A DNA stretch of 64,000 nt from Paenibacillus selenitireducens (GCF_002021565.1 NZ_MSZX01000002.1:366554-430553), one strand, 5' to 3'. Positions 45,280-53,628 are shown, counted from the stretch's first letter. Numbers and translations are program-made. Notes: generated by a model from the letters alone, not told the origin.

Positions 45280-45483
45280 TTAAGTGAAAATTCCACTCAT
45301 TAATACGATGAACCCCATGATTGTAGCAACAACTCCCCCAAATCTTGTTAGGGTTAAGTATGTATCACTGGGCTCAGAATCACCATCTACCTTCCAACCT
45401 TCTTTTAAATACCATGCGAACTCGGGTTTGAATATGTTAAGCAAACCAATTGCGATGATTATGATTCCAGCAAAAGTAAACAT
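45280..45483 (-). CDS. Small membrane protein, DUF6199-like
   Basis: ATG 45483 follows AAAGGGGATG. The 67-residue product has two hydrophobic helices (FTFAGIIIIAIGLLNIF and RFGGVVATIMGFIVLMSGIF) joined by a loop KPEFAWYLKEGWKVDGDSEP. The AWYL-EGWK and EPSD pattern resembles the DUF6199 family found widely in Firmicutes. Function unknown. Confidence 0.75.
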   Translation of the reverse strand: MFTFAGIIIIAIGLLNIFKPEFAWYLKEGWKVDGDSEPSDTYLTLTRFGGVVATIMGFIVLMSGIFT

Positions 45484-45630
45484 TAAATCATCCCCTTTGT
45501 AGATAAATACGCAAAACAATGGCAAAATGTTCCATTACAGTATAGTGAAAAGGTAGCAATTCATAAGAAATATCAGTTTTCATATTTGCTATGATGGAAT
45601 GAATGACAACAATTTACAAGCGGAAAGGGG

Positions 45631-45768
45631 ATGCGGTTTGAGCTATGTCGACGTAATCGAAATCTACAAATAGGAACTCCAGCGCGAGAGTGGTTTGAAT
45701 TGGTCGGAATGCATTTTCGCCATCACCTGCGCCAGGAGGCCGAACTCGAACAAATGCTGAAAAATTAA
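45631..45768 (+). CDS. Possible 45-residue ORF or gene remnant
   Basis: ATG 45631 directly behind GGAAAGGGG gives a 45-residue frame starting MRFELCRRNRNLQIG and ending FRHHLRQEAELEQMLKN; the C-terminal part looks like a natural amphipathic helix. A TTG at 45638 in another frame has better ribosome-site spacing but stops after eleven codons (MSYVDVIEIYK). The pair may be one gene broken by a frameshift near 45670. Low certainty. Confidence 0.3.
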   Translation: MRFELCRRNRNLQIGTPAREWFELVGMHFRHHLRQEAELEQMLKN

Positions 45769-45796
45769 TATCAATTTCAAAGGAGAGGGTGTACAC

Positions 45797-46192
45797 ATGA
45801 AGAGTTTAGGATCTATGAATGTGGATGTCATTACGCTGTTCGTTGAGGATTTTCAGAAGGTAAAGGCGTTCTATCAGGAAGTATTCGGATTTCAAGCCGT
45901 ATATGAAGATGAGGTCTCGTCGGTGTTTAATTTCGGGAATATGAGCGTGAACCTCTTGGATATTTCCGAGTCACACGAATTGATGAAACCGGGAACAGTC
46001 GCAACACGTGAATCCGGATTCCGGTTCCTGCTCACCATTCGGGTCGATGACGCGGATGCGGTCTGTGATGAATTGAAAAAACGCGGGGTTGCTCTACTTA
46101 ACGGTCCGATCGACCGGCCATGGGGAGTACGAACGGCTTCATTCATCGATCCGGCAGGACATGCCTGGGAGATCGCGCAACAATTGGCATAG
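45797..46192 (+). CDS. VOC-family (glyoxalase/bleomycin resistance-like) protein
   Basis: A 131-residue vicinal-oxygen-chelate protein with two beta-alpha-beta-beta-beta units. The start VDVITLFVEDFQKVKAFYQEVFGF and the end DRPWGVRTASFIDPAGHAWEIAQ are family-typical; the Glu in HAWEIA is a usual metal ligand. AAAGGAGAGGG precedes the start. Substrate unknown. Confidence 0.92.
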   Translation: MKSLGSMNVDVITLFVEDFQKVKAFYQEVFGFQAVYEDEVSSVFNFGNMSVNLLDISESHELMKPGTVATRESGFRFLLTIRVDDADAVCDELKKRGVALLNGPIDRPWGVRTASFIDPAGHAWEIAQQLA

Positions 46193-46237
46193 GGACAGAG
46201 TTTAAGCATTGAACTACCTGGTACGTTAGTTCAATTT

Positions 46238-46266
46238 ACCGCCTTTTCGTCAAGGCGGTTTTCTTT
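46238..46266 (+). terminator. Rho-independent terminator after the VOC gene
   Basis: ACCGCCTT (46238-46245) pairs with AAGGCGGT (46252-46259), then TTTCTTTT. A second hairpin, TTGAACTA/TAGTTCAA (46209-46234), precedes it. Confidence 0.88.
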
Positions 46267-46303
46267 TGGCCAAATATCAACATTTTGAGTTAACATAGCC
46301 AAA

Positions 46304-46344
46304 TAAAAAAAGCACGGTGCCACAAATGTTGGCAACCGTGCTTT
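46304..46344 (-). terminator. Terminator of YjcZ-type copy A
   Basis: On the minus strand AAAGCACGGTTGCCA pairs with TGGCACCGTGCTTT (one bulged T) and runs into TTTTTTT. The same hairpin recurs behind all five tiny genes of this region. Confidence 0.9.
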
Positions 46345-46487
46345 AAAGGGGTAACTGTATGAGCTAGAGTTATATTATGCAAAGAATGTGTTTAGTGTGA
46401 AAGGTTTCTTTACTAGACTCAGAGGATCTTTTCATTTCAGATATCACATGATCGACATTAGGCATTAATAGCACTTTCTCGGATTTA

Positions 46488-46589
46488 TTAGTTGAAGAAA
46501 CCACAACAACTACAAGCGACTATAACTAACAAGATGAACAATACGAGGATAGTACCTGTACTTGTAAAGCGTTCACGAAACTCGCCCAT
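46488..46589 (-). CDS. YjcZ-type tiny transmembrane sporulation peptide, copy A (33 aa)
   Basis: The peptide starts MGEFRERFTSTGTILVLFIL and ends ACSCCGFFN: a polar head, one membrane helix with the core TSTGTILVLFILLVIV and a cysteine-rich tail. This matches the tiny transmembrane YjcZ family of Bacillales, linked to spores. ATG 46589 follows GGGAGGTG closely. Upstream is CATAACATA (minus strand 46628-46620), a SigK-like -10. Shares the RERF head with copy C. Confidence 0.85.
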   Translation of the reverse strand: MGEFRERFTSTGTILVLFILLVIVACSCCGFFN

Positions 46590-46619
46590 GTCAACACCTC
46601 CCTATTTTTGAGTACACGT

Positions 46620-46628
46620 TATGTTATG
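46620..46628 (-). promoter_or_regulatory. SigK-like -10 box, copy A
   Basis: CATAACATA on the minus strand, about 30 bases before the start codon. The known SigK -10 pattern is CATANNNTA; a CCAAACA-like -35 region lies about 17 bases upstream. Confidence 0.5.
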
Positions 46629-46924
46629 AAGACTGATCTCTCTTTGTTTGGATAATTGTTACTGGTTATTTCACTATTTTGAGATGAATAAAACTACGAA
46701 AACTAAAAAACGCCGGAAACCCTTATATGGCTTCTCGCGTTTTCTCTGTATTCATAGAGATTCGATATATTTAATGCAACAAATGTAAATTGTTGCAGCC
46801 CCATAGGTATTGGACCTGTGGGGCAATTTATTTAAATTCCAAGCACATGATAATTTATTTTGTTTAAATTGCTAAGCGTTTAGAATTTTGCTGATCACTC
46901 CGAGGCTCTTTTTCTGTTTCACAA

Positions 46925-46966
46925 ATAAAAAAGCACGGTGCCATAAATAGTCGGCAACCATGCTTT
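46925..46966 (-). terminator. Terminator of YjcZ-type copy B
   Basis: Same hairpin as after copy A with two changes (CATGCTTT and GCCGACTATTTATGGCACC arms), followed on the minus strand by TTTTTTATTTG. Confidence 0.85.
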
Positions 46967-47037
46967 AAAGAGGTGACTGTATGATCTAGAGTATCATATT
47001 ATCGTCATTAGGCACTAACTGTAATATGTCGGCTTTA

Positions 47038-47145
47038 TTAGATACCGAAACCACCCATACATGCACAAGAGACAATTACTAACAAGATGAACAATACAAG
47101 GATTGTACCTGTGCTTGTAAACAAACCTCCGCGAAACTCGCCCAT
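47038..47145 (-). CDS. YjcZ-type tiny transmembrane peptide, copy B (35 aa)
   Basis: Starts MGEFRGGLFTSTGTILVLFI and ends VIVSCACMGGFGI. Same membrane core as the other copies. AGGGAGGTG precedes the ATG at 47145. The copy is nearly identical to copy E (two head residues differ), and both lie next to a copy of the tRNA-Arg segment, so they descend from one duplicated unit. Confidence 0.87.
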   Translation of the reverse strand: MGEFRGGLFTSTGTILVLFILLVIVSCACMGGFGI

Positions 47146-47175
47146 TTCAACACCTCCCTAATTTTGAGTACACGT

Positions 47176-47184
47176 TATGTTATG
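47176..47184 (-). promoter_or_regulatory. SigK-like -10 box, copy B
   Basis: CATAACATA on the minus strand, same distance to the start codon as in copies A and E. Confidence 0.5.
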
Positions 47185-47310
47185 AAGGCTGATCTCACTT
47201 TGTTTGGGTGTTTGTTACTGGTTATTTAACTATATTGAGATGAATAAAAAACTCGGAATCGCCTCTGTGTTAAAATTTAGGGAAGCCACAATAGGAGAAG
47301 GGGAGAGGGA

Positions 47311-47602
47311 TTGAGATCCAAAGGTATTTTTATTGTATTATGTCTAATATTAATATTGGTGGTTTGCAGCAGTGGGGGATTAAAGTTAAACACACTGAGT
47401 AAAGATGATTTGTGAATTGTTAAAGATGATGATAGCAAAGCGAAAGTGTGCTATGGGATGGCGCGATTGGAAGCTGAGAAGGTTTTAGGGGTTGGGGATA
47501 AAAGTCGTCCTTTTGGAACTTGACCGTCGTTCTTACAACATTGTTATTACTGAAGAAGGAAGAACATTTAAAATCGAGGTTGTTAAGAGATTAATAATAT
47601 AA
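47311..47602 (+). pseudogene. Broken small lipoprotein gene
   Basis: TTG 47311 behind GGAGAGGGA opens a signal-peptide-like frame MRSKGIFIVLCLILILVVCS, but a TGA interrupts it at 47412-47414. The frame continues as IVKDDDSKAKVCYGMARLE to a stop at 47521. A second frame then carries a natural-looking C-terminus RRSYNIVITEEGRTFKIEVV up to TAA 47600-47602. A stop plus a frameshift indicate a decayed gene of about 95 codons; function unknown. Confidence 0.6.
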
Positions 47603-47605
47603 TGA

Positions 47606-47853
47606 GAATAAACTCGTTTTAGTCTCAGCGTGATCTGACGATTTAATCATATCATGTGTAAAACTTGTGTAAAAATAGAAAACGTAAGGTAATCAAGCTT
47701 AATCTAGATAACTACATTGAAAATTAAAAAACGCGATAAACCGTTGTTATAAGGGCTTATCGTGTTCTTCATGTATTTTTGATTACATTAAATTTATTGA
47801 TATGGCGTCCCAGAAGGGATTCGAACCCCTGACCGACGGCTTAAAAGGCCGTT
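47606..47853. repeat. Segmental duplication copy 1 (with truncated tRNA-Arg)
   Basis: Runs parallel to 50024-50216 with indels: GAATAAACTCGTTTTAGTCT at its start, then GCGATAAACCGTTGTTATAA, then TTGATTACATTAAATTTATT and the 3' half of a tRNA. Homology ends at GGCCGTT inside the tRNA, after which the sequence is unrelated. Confidence 0.85.
47803..47853 (-). pseudogene. tRNA-Arg 3'-half remnant
   Basis: The minus strand reads the 3' part of the tRNA at 50166-50242, from the anticodon stem through the T arm (GGTTCGAATCCC) to GGGACGCCA. The 5' half is missing. The anticodon loop has TTT in place of TCT, so even this remnant has drifted. Not functional. Confidence 0.88.
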
Positions 47854-48094
47854 ATTGCCGGCTAAATCCCCGAAACCTAGCGTTTGCCTTTAACGTTCAT
47901 TCATACGGTGACACACGGTTCGTTATAAGCTATGCGGTTTGATTATTTACTACGCCGATTTCACGATAATTTCCAAATGTTAGCAAGCAGCATAATTTAG
48001 TATCCTGACGTGGCATTTTCGTATACTTGCGTTGCGATCATATTCGTAATTGCACCGAGGATCAGACGATGCTTGTTTTGATTCTAATATAGTG
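47854..48094. other. Gene-free stretch between tRNA remnant and copy C
   Basis: No ORF with a ribosome site, hairpin terminator or recognised RNA was seen. Composition is mixed, without clear repeats. Confidence 0.4.
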
Positions 48095-48136
48095 AAATAA
48101 CCAGTACAACCATCCAAACAAAGTGAGATCATCTTT

Positions 48137-48145
48137 CATAACATA
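48137..48145 (+). promoter_or_regulatory. SigK-like -10 box, copy C
   Basis: CATAACATA, 29 bases before the ATG, preceded by the conserved CCAAACAAAGTGAGATCA. Confidence 0.5.
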
Positions 48146-48174
48146 ACATGTACTCAAAAAGAGGAGGTGTTGAC

Positions 48175-48270
48175 ATGGGTGAGTTTCGTGAACGCTTTAC
48201 AAGCACAGGTACTATCCTTGTATTGTTCATCTTGTTAGTTATTGTCTCTTGTGCATGTTTTTTTAATTAG
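48175..48270 (+). CDS. YjcZ-type tiny transmembrane peptide, copy C (31 aa)
   Basis: Starts MGEFRERFTSTGTILVLFIL and ends SCACFFN, with ATG 48175 behind GAGGAGGTG and stop TAG 48268-48270. It has the RERF head of copy A and the shortest tail of the five. It lies in the opposite orientation to copies A, B and E. Confidence 0.83.
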   Translation: MGEFRERFTSTGTILVLFILLVIVSCACFFN

Positions 48271-48361
48271 TGCCTAATGTCGATAATTATTAATAAGAGT
48301 AGTCCGAGCACACTTAACACATTCTTTGCATAATATATCTAGCTCATCCAGTTACCCCTTT

Positions 48362-48402
48362 AAAGCACGGTTGCCAACTTTTATGGCACTGTGCTTTTTT
48401 AT
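48362..48402 (+). terminator. Terminator of YjcZ-type copy C
   Basis: AAAGCACGGTTGCCA pairs with TGGCACTGTGCTTT, followed by TTTTATTTG. Confidence 0.9.
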
Positions 48403-48522
48403 TTGTACTATAGAATAAAAAACCTCGGAGTGTGGTGATCCGGTGTTATTTTATTGATTGTCTTGATTCCAATATAGTGAAATAACCAGTAACAATCGTC
48501 CAAACAAAGTGAGATCAGCCTT

Positions 48523-48531
48523 CATAACATA
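48523..48531 (+). promoter_or_regulatory. SigK-like -10 box, copy D
   Basis: CATAACATA, 30 bases before the ATG. An AC at 48504-48505 leaves a 17-base spacer, compatible with SigK's minimal -35. Confidence 0.5.
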
Positions 48532-48561
48532 ACGAGTACTCAATAATAGGGAGGTGTTGAA

Positions 48562-48684
48562 ATGGGCGAGTTTGGTGGAGGTTTGTTTACAAGCACAGGT
48601 ACTATCCTTGTATTGTTCATCTTGTTAGTTATTGTCGCTTGCGCTTGTACGGGTAGTATCGGTGGTTTAGGTTGCGGTTGCTAA
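48562..48684 (+). CDS. YjcZ-type tiny transmembrane peptide, copy D (40 aa)
   Basis: Starts MGEFGGGLFTSTGTILVLFI and ends ACACTGSIGGLGCGC. ATG 48562 follows GGGAGGTGTTG. Same helix core as the other copies, with the longest tail, which is rich in Gly and Cys. Lies in tandem behind copy C with its own promoter and terminator. Confidence 0.86.
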   Translation: MGEFGGGLFTSTGTILVLFILLVIVACACTGSIGGLGCGC

Positions 48685-48754
48685 TAATGCCGATATAGTA
48701 TAGTTAGTGCCTAATGTCGATAATATGATATTTAAATTGGAAAGAGCCTCCTTT

Positions 48755-48795
48755 AAAGCACGGTTGCCAACTTTTGTGGCACTGTGCTTTTATAT
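48755..48795 (+). terminator. Terminator of YjcZ-type copy D
   Basis: AAAGCACGGTTGCCA pairs with TGGCACTGTGCTTT, then TATATTTG. Confidence 0.88.
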
Positions 48796-48799
48796 TTGT

Positions 48800-49116
48800 A
48801 CTACAGAATAAAAAGCCTCGGAGTGATCCGGTGTTATTTTATCCTCCGAGAGAATTTCGACATGTTACTCGGTCTAGAACGCAGCTCATACGCCTATAAT
48901 CCGTTATATGATAAGGTCTGGCATGGTTCAGATAGGCGGATTGATAGCTTACGTTGAGTTACATCGGCTGGACGTCTCAGGGCGAGGGCCGTCCGAAAAC
49001 TCAGGGGGTTAGCGCGAGCGCCGCTGTATATCGAATGTATATCGTCGAAATTACGATTAACTCGGATTGCTTCAATGGTGCGGTTTATTAGCGGATGCAT
49101 AAACGTTGTATACGGA
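48800..49116. other. Gene-free stretch between copy D and the 144-residue membrane protein gene
   Basis: More GC-rich than its surroundings, without an ORF that has a ribosome site. It begins with CCTCGGAGTGATCCGG, a motif that also ends the copy C unit and (inverted) the copy B and E units. Confidence 0.4.
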
Positions 49117-49551
49117 CTATTTACTAATCAATAGAGAATCTAATTTATTTATCAGTTGGGTATTTGTAAAATCCTCCATTAATAACTTAATGGTATTTTT
49201 AATTTCAATTACATTGTGTAATGAAAGATTATTGTAATGCAACTCTAATAATCTGGTTTCTAACGTGTAAGCGTAATGGAAATTATAGCTTGAATAATCT
49301 GATAGTGCTGCAATTTTACTAGCTTGGCTTATAACTATAGAATCAGGAATAGTATCTTCTTTAATCCGTTGTGCTAAACCGTCAAGTTCGGAAATCAAGC
49401 TAGTGTCTATGTTTGATATCATTCTGTTGTGTTGGATTGTTAAAGACAACTGATAAAAGTTAAGTACTACTAGCGTAATTAAAATTAAAGAGGAAATAAC
49501 AATAACAATACTTTTCTTATTAATTGGTATATACCTCCACACTTTTTTCAT
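49117..49551 (-). CDS. Membrane-anchored protein of unknown function (144 aa)
   Basis: One N-terminal membrane helix (KSIVIVISSLILITLVVLNF) follows a short basic cytoplasmic start MKKVWRYIPINKK; the remaining 105 residues are outside and mainly helical (SELDGLAQRIKEDTIPDS and onward). The coding sequence is AT-rich compared with the operons on either side, which suggests recent acquisition or weak selection. It is enclosed by the tiny-gene units. No family recognised. Confidence 0.65.
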   Translation of the reverse strand: MKKVWRYIPINKKSIVIVISSLILITLVVLNFYQLSLTIQHNRMISNIDTSLISELDGLAQRIKEDTIPDSIVISQASKIAALSDYSSYNFHYAYTLETRLLELHYNNLSLHNVIEIKNTIKLLMEDFTNTQLINKLDSLLISK

Positions 49552-49624
49552 TTACTCGCTCATTCGGAAGATATAAACATTATATTCCGGATCACTCCGA
49601 GGCTCTATTTCTGTTTTATAAAAT

Positions 49625-49664
49625 AAAAAAGCACAGTGCCACAAAAAGTTGGCAACCGTGCTTT
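49625..49664 (-). terminator. Terminator of YjcZ-type copy E
   Basis: Minus strand AAAGCACGGTTGCCA with TGGCACTGTGCTTT, then TTTTATTTTA. Confidence 0.88.
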
Positions 49665-49778
49665 AAAGAGGCGACTGTATGATATAGATATATTATGCAA
49701 AGAATGTGTTTAGTGTACCCGGATTACTCATATTAATATTTATCGACATTAGGCACTAACTGTACTATATCGGTATTA

Positions 49779-49886
49779 TTAGATACCGAAACCACCCATA
49801 CATGCACAAGAGACAATTACTAACAAGATGAACAATACAAGGATTGTACCTGTGCTTGTAAATAAACCTCCACGTAAATCGCCCAT
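49779..49886 (-). CDS. YjcZ-type tiny transmembrane peptide, copy E (35 aa)
   Basis: Starts MGDLRGGLFTSTGTILVLFI and ends VSCACMGGFGI; differs from copy B only at residues 3 and 4. ATG 49886 follows AGGGAGGTG. It lies about 280 bases from the intact tRNA-Arg gene, mirroring the distance order of copy B to the tRNA remnant. Confidence 0.86.
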   Translation of the reverse strand: MGDLRGGLFTSTGTILVLFILLVIVSCACMGGFGI

Positions 49887-49916
49887 TTCAACACCTCCCT
49901 AATTTTGAGTACACGT

Positions 49917-49925
49917 TATGTTATG
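49917..49925 (-). promoter_or_regulatory. SigK-like -10 box, copy E
   Basis: CATAACATA on the minus strand, about 31 bases before the start codon, as in copies A and B. Confidence 0.5.
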
Positions 49926-50023
49926 AAGGCTGATCTCACTTTGTTTGGACGTTTGTACTGGTTCTTTCATTATTTTGGAATCAAGATAAAGATGAAGAAG
50001 TAACTGGAGTCGTTGTTGACCTG

Positions 50024-50242
<219 letters not shown>

Positions 50243-50419
50243 AACAGAACTTATTGTATCAAAAGAATTGAAGATGTGCAATAGAAAAATTTTATTTTTT
50301 TCTGTATAATCTGTTATGATGTGAATGAGACACTATGAGCAGGTAGAAAGTTGGTGTAGCTTATTACGGATTCGAACAAGCAAGACACCCGTCAAAACAA
50401 TATTATTTTATTTCCGAAG

Positions 50420-51292
50420 ATGCTCGATTTTTATCAAATTCAATTGACTCGTTGCTTGGAAACAGAACAGTATGGCGAAGCCATACAACTGTTGAAGTTC
50501 CTTTTGCAATGTGAAGGTCAGGAGCAGTACAAAACAGAATGGCAAGCTTTGCTGGACTGGCTCTTGGGTGCTTTCCCTGAAGCAAGAGGGCTAAACGACG
50601 CTATGGTTGAAGACGAGACGGAATCGGATATGGCAGAGCAGTATTTTCGCACCAAAGTTGATGAGGATCCGGAATATGTAAATAAAGTATTGGATTCGAT
50701 CATGAATGGACCTTTGACACCGCAGAAGCTCTTGGCACTGGAACAGCTGACGTATATGGATCACCCGGAGATTGATGAGGTGTTGAAAACATGGCTGAAG
50801 GCTGAGCAGTTGCCGGCATTGTTACAATTTCATGTTCTGCAAACCCTGCGCAAACGCGGAGCAGCCGGTACGGTGGAGTTCACTCGCGGTCACGAACAGT
50901 TGGAGTTAGAGATTGAAGCAACACCTGTACGTTACGAAGATTTCCCTCAAGCCGTGTTGAATGTGCCCGAGCGTGTACGTGAGCAGACGGAGATCCAGGA
51001 CCCCGGACTTTCTTTGTTAGCCTTGGAGTTATGGGAGCAATGCGTAATGGCGATGTATGGAACGGCAGCCTACAATTCTATCATCGATGACGATGACTCT
51101 ACGATTGATATTTGGGCGGCGTCATTACATATTTGGATGAAGGAAATGCTAACAGGCGATTTCGACATGGAGTCGGAAAAAATCGAAATTCGAGAGAGTT
51201 ATGGCATTACAGACGCATTAAGGTTTAGAATGGAACAAGCCTATAAACAATTAAAAGGCTTGATAGAAAGCCCTTTCCTGACGTCAGACTAG
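50420..51292 (+). CDS. Conserved helical-repeat (TPR-like) protein upstream of tig
   Basis: At least 290 residues, mainly helical and acidic, with TPR-like starts such as LDFYQIQLTRCLETEQYGEA and LTPQKLLALEQLTYMDHPEI. ATG 50420 has no visible ribosome site. The frame stays open upstream for 20 more codons to 50360 and encodes TDSNKQDTRQNNIILFPK, which looks like genuine protein; the real start could be a rare codon such as ATT at 50363. No function assigned; it is a neighbour of trigger factor. Confidence 0.75.
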   Translation: MLDFYQIQLTRCLETEQYGEAIQLLKFLLQCEGQEQYKTEWQALLDWLLGAFPEARGLNDAMVEDETESDMAEQYFRTKVDEDPEYVNKVLDSIMNGPLTPQKLLALEQLTYMDHPEIDEVLKTWLKAEQLPALLQFHVLQTLRKRGAAGTVEFTRGHEQLELEIEATPVRYEDFPQAVLNVPERVREQTEIQDPGLSLLALELWEQCVMAMYGTAAYNSIIDDDDSTIDIWAASLHIWMKEMLTGDFDMESEKIEIRESYGITDALRFRMEQAYKQLKGLIESPFLTSD

Positions 51293-51480
51293 CTAAAAAT
51301 GGCGAAGAAACGCACTTTAGGGGCTTTTTGTCAAGTCGCATTCTTGATTAAAATCAAGATGTTGTATATAATGTAATGGTTGTTTCGAACGTGGACTAGT
51401 CACGGGTCTAGCGCATTGATTCAACGAATGCTGATCATGTGCATAGAGCCATGTGAATTTTTTGGAGGGGAAGGCATAAA

Positions 51481-52767
51481 ATGAAAGCAAGCTGGGAAAA
51501 AATAGAGAAGAACCTTGGGGTTCTGCAAGTTGAAGTAGACGCGGAGCGCGTCGCAGGTGCCTTGGACAAGGCGTTTAAGAAAGTTATAGTAAAGGTAAAC
51601 GTACCAGGTTTCCGTAAAGGTAAAGTACCTCGTCCGATTTTCGAGAAAAGATTCGGTGTAGAAAGCTTGTACCAAGATGCAATTGATATCTTGTTGCCTG
51701 AAGTTTATACAGAAGCTATTCAAGAAACAAACATCGAGCCTGTAGATCGTCCTGAGGTAGATGTTGAACAATTCGCTAAAGGCGAGAGCTTCATTTTCAA
51801 AGCTAAAGTATTGGTTAAACCTGAAGTTAAATTAGGTGAATACAAAGGCATTGAAGTTCCAGTTGAAGAAGCAGTTGTAACCGAAGAAGAAGTAGCTGCT
51901 GAATTAGAGCGTCTTCAACAACGCCACGCTGAATTGGTTGTTATCGACGAAGATACAGCTAAAGAAGGCGACACTGTCATTATCGATTTCGAAGGTTTCG
52001 TTGATGGGGCTCCATTCGAAGGCGGTAAAGGCGACCGTTACTCTCTAGAAATTGGTTCTAAATCGTTCATTCCAGGCTTTGAAGAACAATTAATCGGCCT
52101 TGGCACAGGCGACTTCAAGGATGTTGAAGTAACATTCCCAGAAGTTTACCATGCAGAAGAATTGGCTGGTAAAGCTGCTACATTCAAAGTAAAACTTCAC
52201 GAAATCAAACGTAAACAACTTCCTGTATTGGACGATGAGTTTGCTAAAGACGTAAGTGAATTCGATACATTGGATGCGTTCAAAGAAGATTTGAACAAAC
52301 AAATCAAAGAACGCAAAGAGAAAGAAAACGAAGGCAAACGCGAAGCTGAGATCGTTGAGAAAGCAGCAGAAGCAGCTGAAGTTGAAATTCCACAACCAAT
52401 GATCGACACGGAAGTGGATCACATGGTTCGCGATTTCGATAGCCGTCTTCAAGCACAAGGCATGACCTTGGATATGTTCATGACATTCTCCGGTCAAACG
52501 ATCGAAGACATGAAACAACAAATGCAAGCTGATGCGCAAAAACGTGTTCGTAACAACCTTGTTCTTGAGCAAATCGCGAAAGAAGAAAACATTGTTGCTA
52601 CTGAAGAAGATGTGAACGAAGAGCTTTCCCAAATGGCTGAAGCTTACAAACGTTCTACAGACGAAATCCGCAGCATCTTGAGTGCAAATGGTTCGCTTGC
52701 GAACTTGACTGAAGAAGTAGCGATCCGCAAAACAGTGAAATTCCTTGTGGACAACAGCAAGAACTAA
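51481..52767 (+). CDS. tig: Trigger factor
   Basis: Ribosome-bound chaperone and prolyl isomerase, 428 residues. N-terminal ribosome-binding domain with VPGFRKGKVPRPIFEKRFGV, an FKBP-type PPIase domain (about 150-245, GDTVIIDFEGFVDGAPFEGG) and a C-terminal helical domain. TTGGAGGGG precedes the start. Codon use changes to strongly biased (GCT, GAA, CAA) compared with the neighbours, as expected for high expression. Followed by its own terminator. Confidence 0.97.
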   Translation: MKASWEKIEKNLGVLQVEVDAERVAGALDKAFKKVIVKVNVPGFRKGKVPRPIFEKRFGVESLYQDAIDILLPEVYTEAIQETNIEPVDRPEVDVEQFAKGESFIFKAKVLVKPEVKLGEYKGIEVPVEEAVVTEEEVAAELERLQQRHAELVVIDEDTAKEGDTVIIDFEGFVDGAPFEGGKGDRYSLEIGSKSFIPGFEEQLIGLGTGDFKDVEVTFPEVYHAEELAGKAATFKVKLHEIKRKQLPVLDDEFAKDVSEFDTLDAFKEDLNKQIKERKEKENEGKREAEIVEKAAEAAEVEIPQPMIDTEVDHMVRDFDSRLQAQGMTLDMFMTFSGQTIEDMKQQMQADAQKRVRNNLVLEQIAKEENIVATEEDVNEELSQMAEAYKRSTDEIRSILSANGSLANLTEEVAIRKTVKFLVDNSKN

Positions 52768-52788
52768 TCAAAAATGAAACAGACCTAT

Positions 52789-52821
52789 AAGGCACGTATC
52801 TTCACTGCGTGCCTTATTTTT
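52789..52821 (+). terminator. Rho-independent terminator after tig
   Basis: AAGGCACG (52789-52796) pairs with CGTGCCTT (52808-52815), then ATTTTTAA. Confidence 0.9.
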
Positions 52822-53037
52822 AACTCTACTTAGGTGGTTTGTTCCGTTCACAAATGAATTTTGAAGTACATAATACATAATTGTTGCACCCCAAGGCGCA
52901 AGCAAGACACAATTTCCGGCGTCATGATACATAGAATGAAATATCGGTAATCGCAGTAGAAATGACATGATCATCGGAACGTGATAAAATAACAGTAGTC
53001 ACGAATTCATAATTGAAGAGGAAAAGAGGTTGGTCAC

Positions 53038-53628
53038 ATGAATCTGATACCTATGGTTGTAGAACAAACAAATCGCGGGGAGAGATCTTACGATATCTAC
53101 TCGAGATTGTTGAAAGATCGCATTATTTTTCTGGGGAGTGCGATTGATGATGATGTAGCCAATACAGTCATTGCCCAACTCCTCTTTTTAGCAGCTGAAG
53201 ATCCGGAGAAGGATATTTCGCTCTATATCAATTCCCCTGGAGGATCTGTCACAGCAGGTTTGGGTATTTTGGATACAATGAATTTCATTAAGCCAGATGT
53301 CTCGACGATTTGCGTCGGTCTCGCTGCGAGCATGGGTTCGCTTCTTTTGACTGCCGGAGCAAAAGGCAAACGTTTTGTGTTGCCGAATAGCGAGGTTATG
53401 ATCCACCAGCCGTTAGGCGGTGTAAGAGGTCAAGCGACAGATATTAAAATCCATGCGGATTGGATCATCAAGACGAAGCAGAAATTGAATCAAATTTATG
53501 TGGATACGACGGGTCAGCCCCTTGAGAAAATCGAGCGAGATACAGACCGAGACAATTTCATGAGTGCAGAAGATGCCAAAGCTTACGGTTTGGTGGACCA
53601 AGTTCTCACTCGGCCCATTTTGAACTAA
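53038..53628 (+). CDS. clpP: ClpP serine protease subunit
   Basis: Proteolytic core of ClpXP/ClpCP, 196 residues. The start [20 protein letters not shown] is typical. Catalytic serine in [11 protein letters not shown], histidine in VMIHQPLGG and aspartate in the [10 protein letters not shown] region. AAGAGGTTGG precedes the ATG. It lies 11 bases ahead of clpX, as an operon; Bacillus subtilis keeps clpP elsewhere. Confidence 0.96.
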   Translation: MNLIPMVVEQTNRGERSYDIYSRLLKDRIIFLGSAIDDDVANTVIAQLLFLAAEDPEKDISLYINSPGGSVTAGLGILDTMNFIKPDVSTICVGLAASMGSLLLTAGAKGKRFVLPNSEVMIHQPLGGVRGQATDIKIHADWIIKTKQKLNQIYVDTTGQPLEKIERDTDRDNFMSAEDAKAYGLVDQVLTRPILN

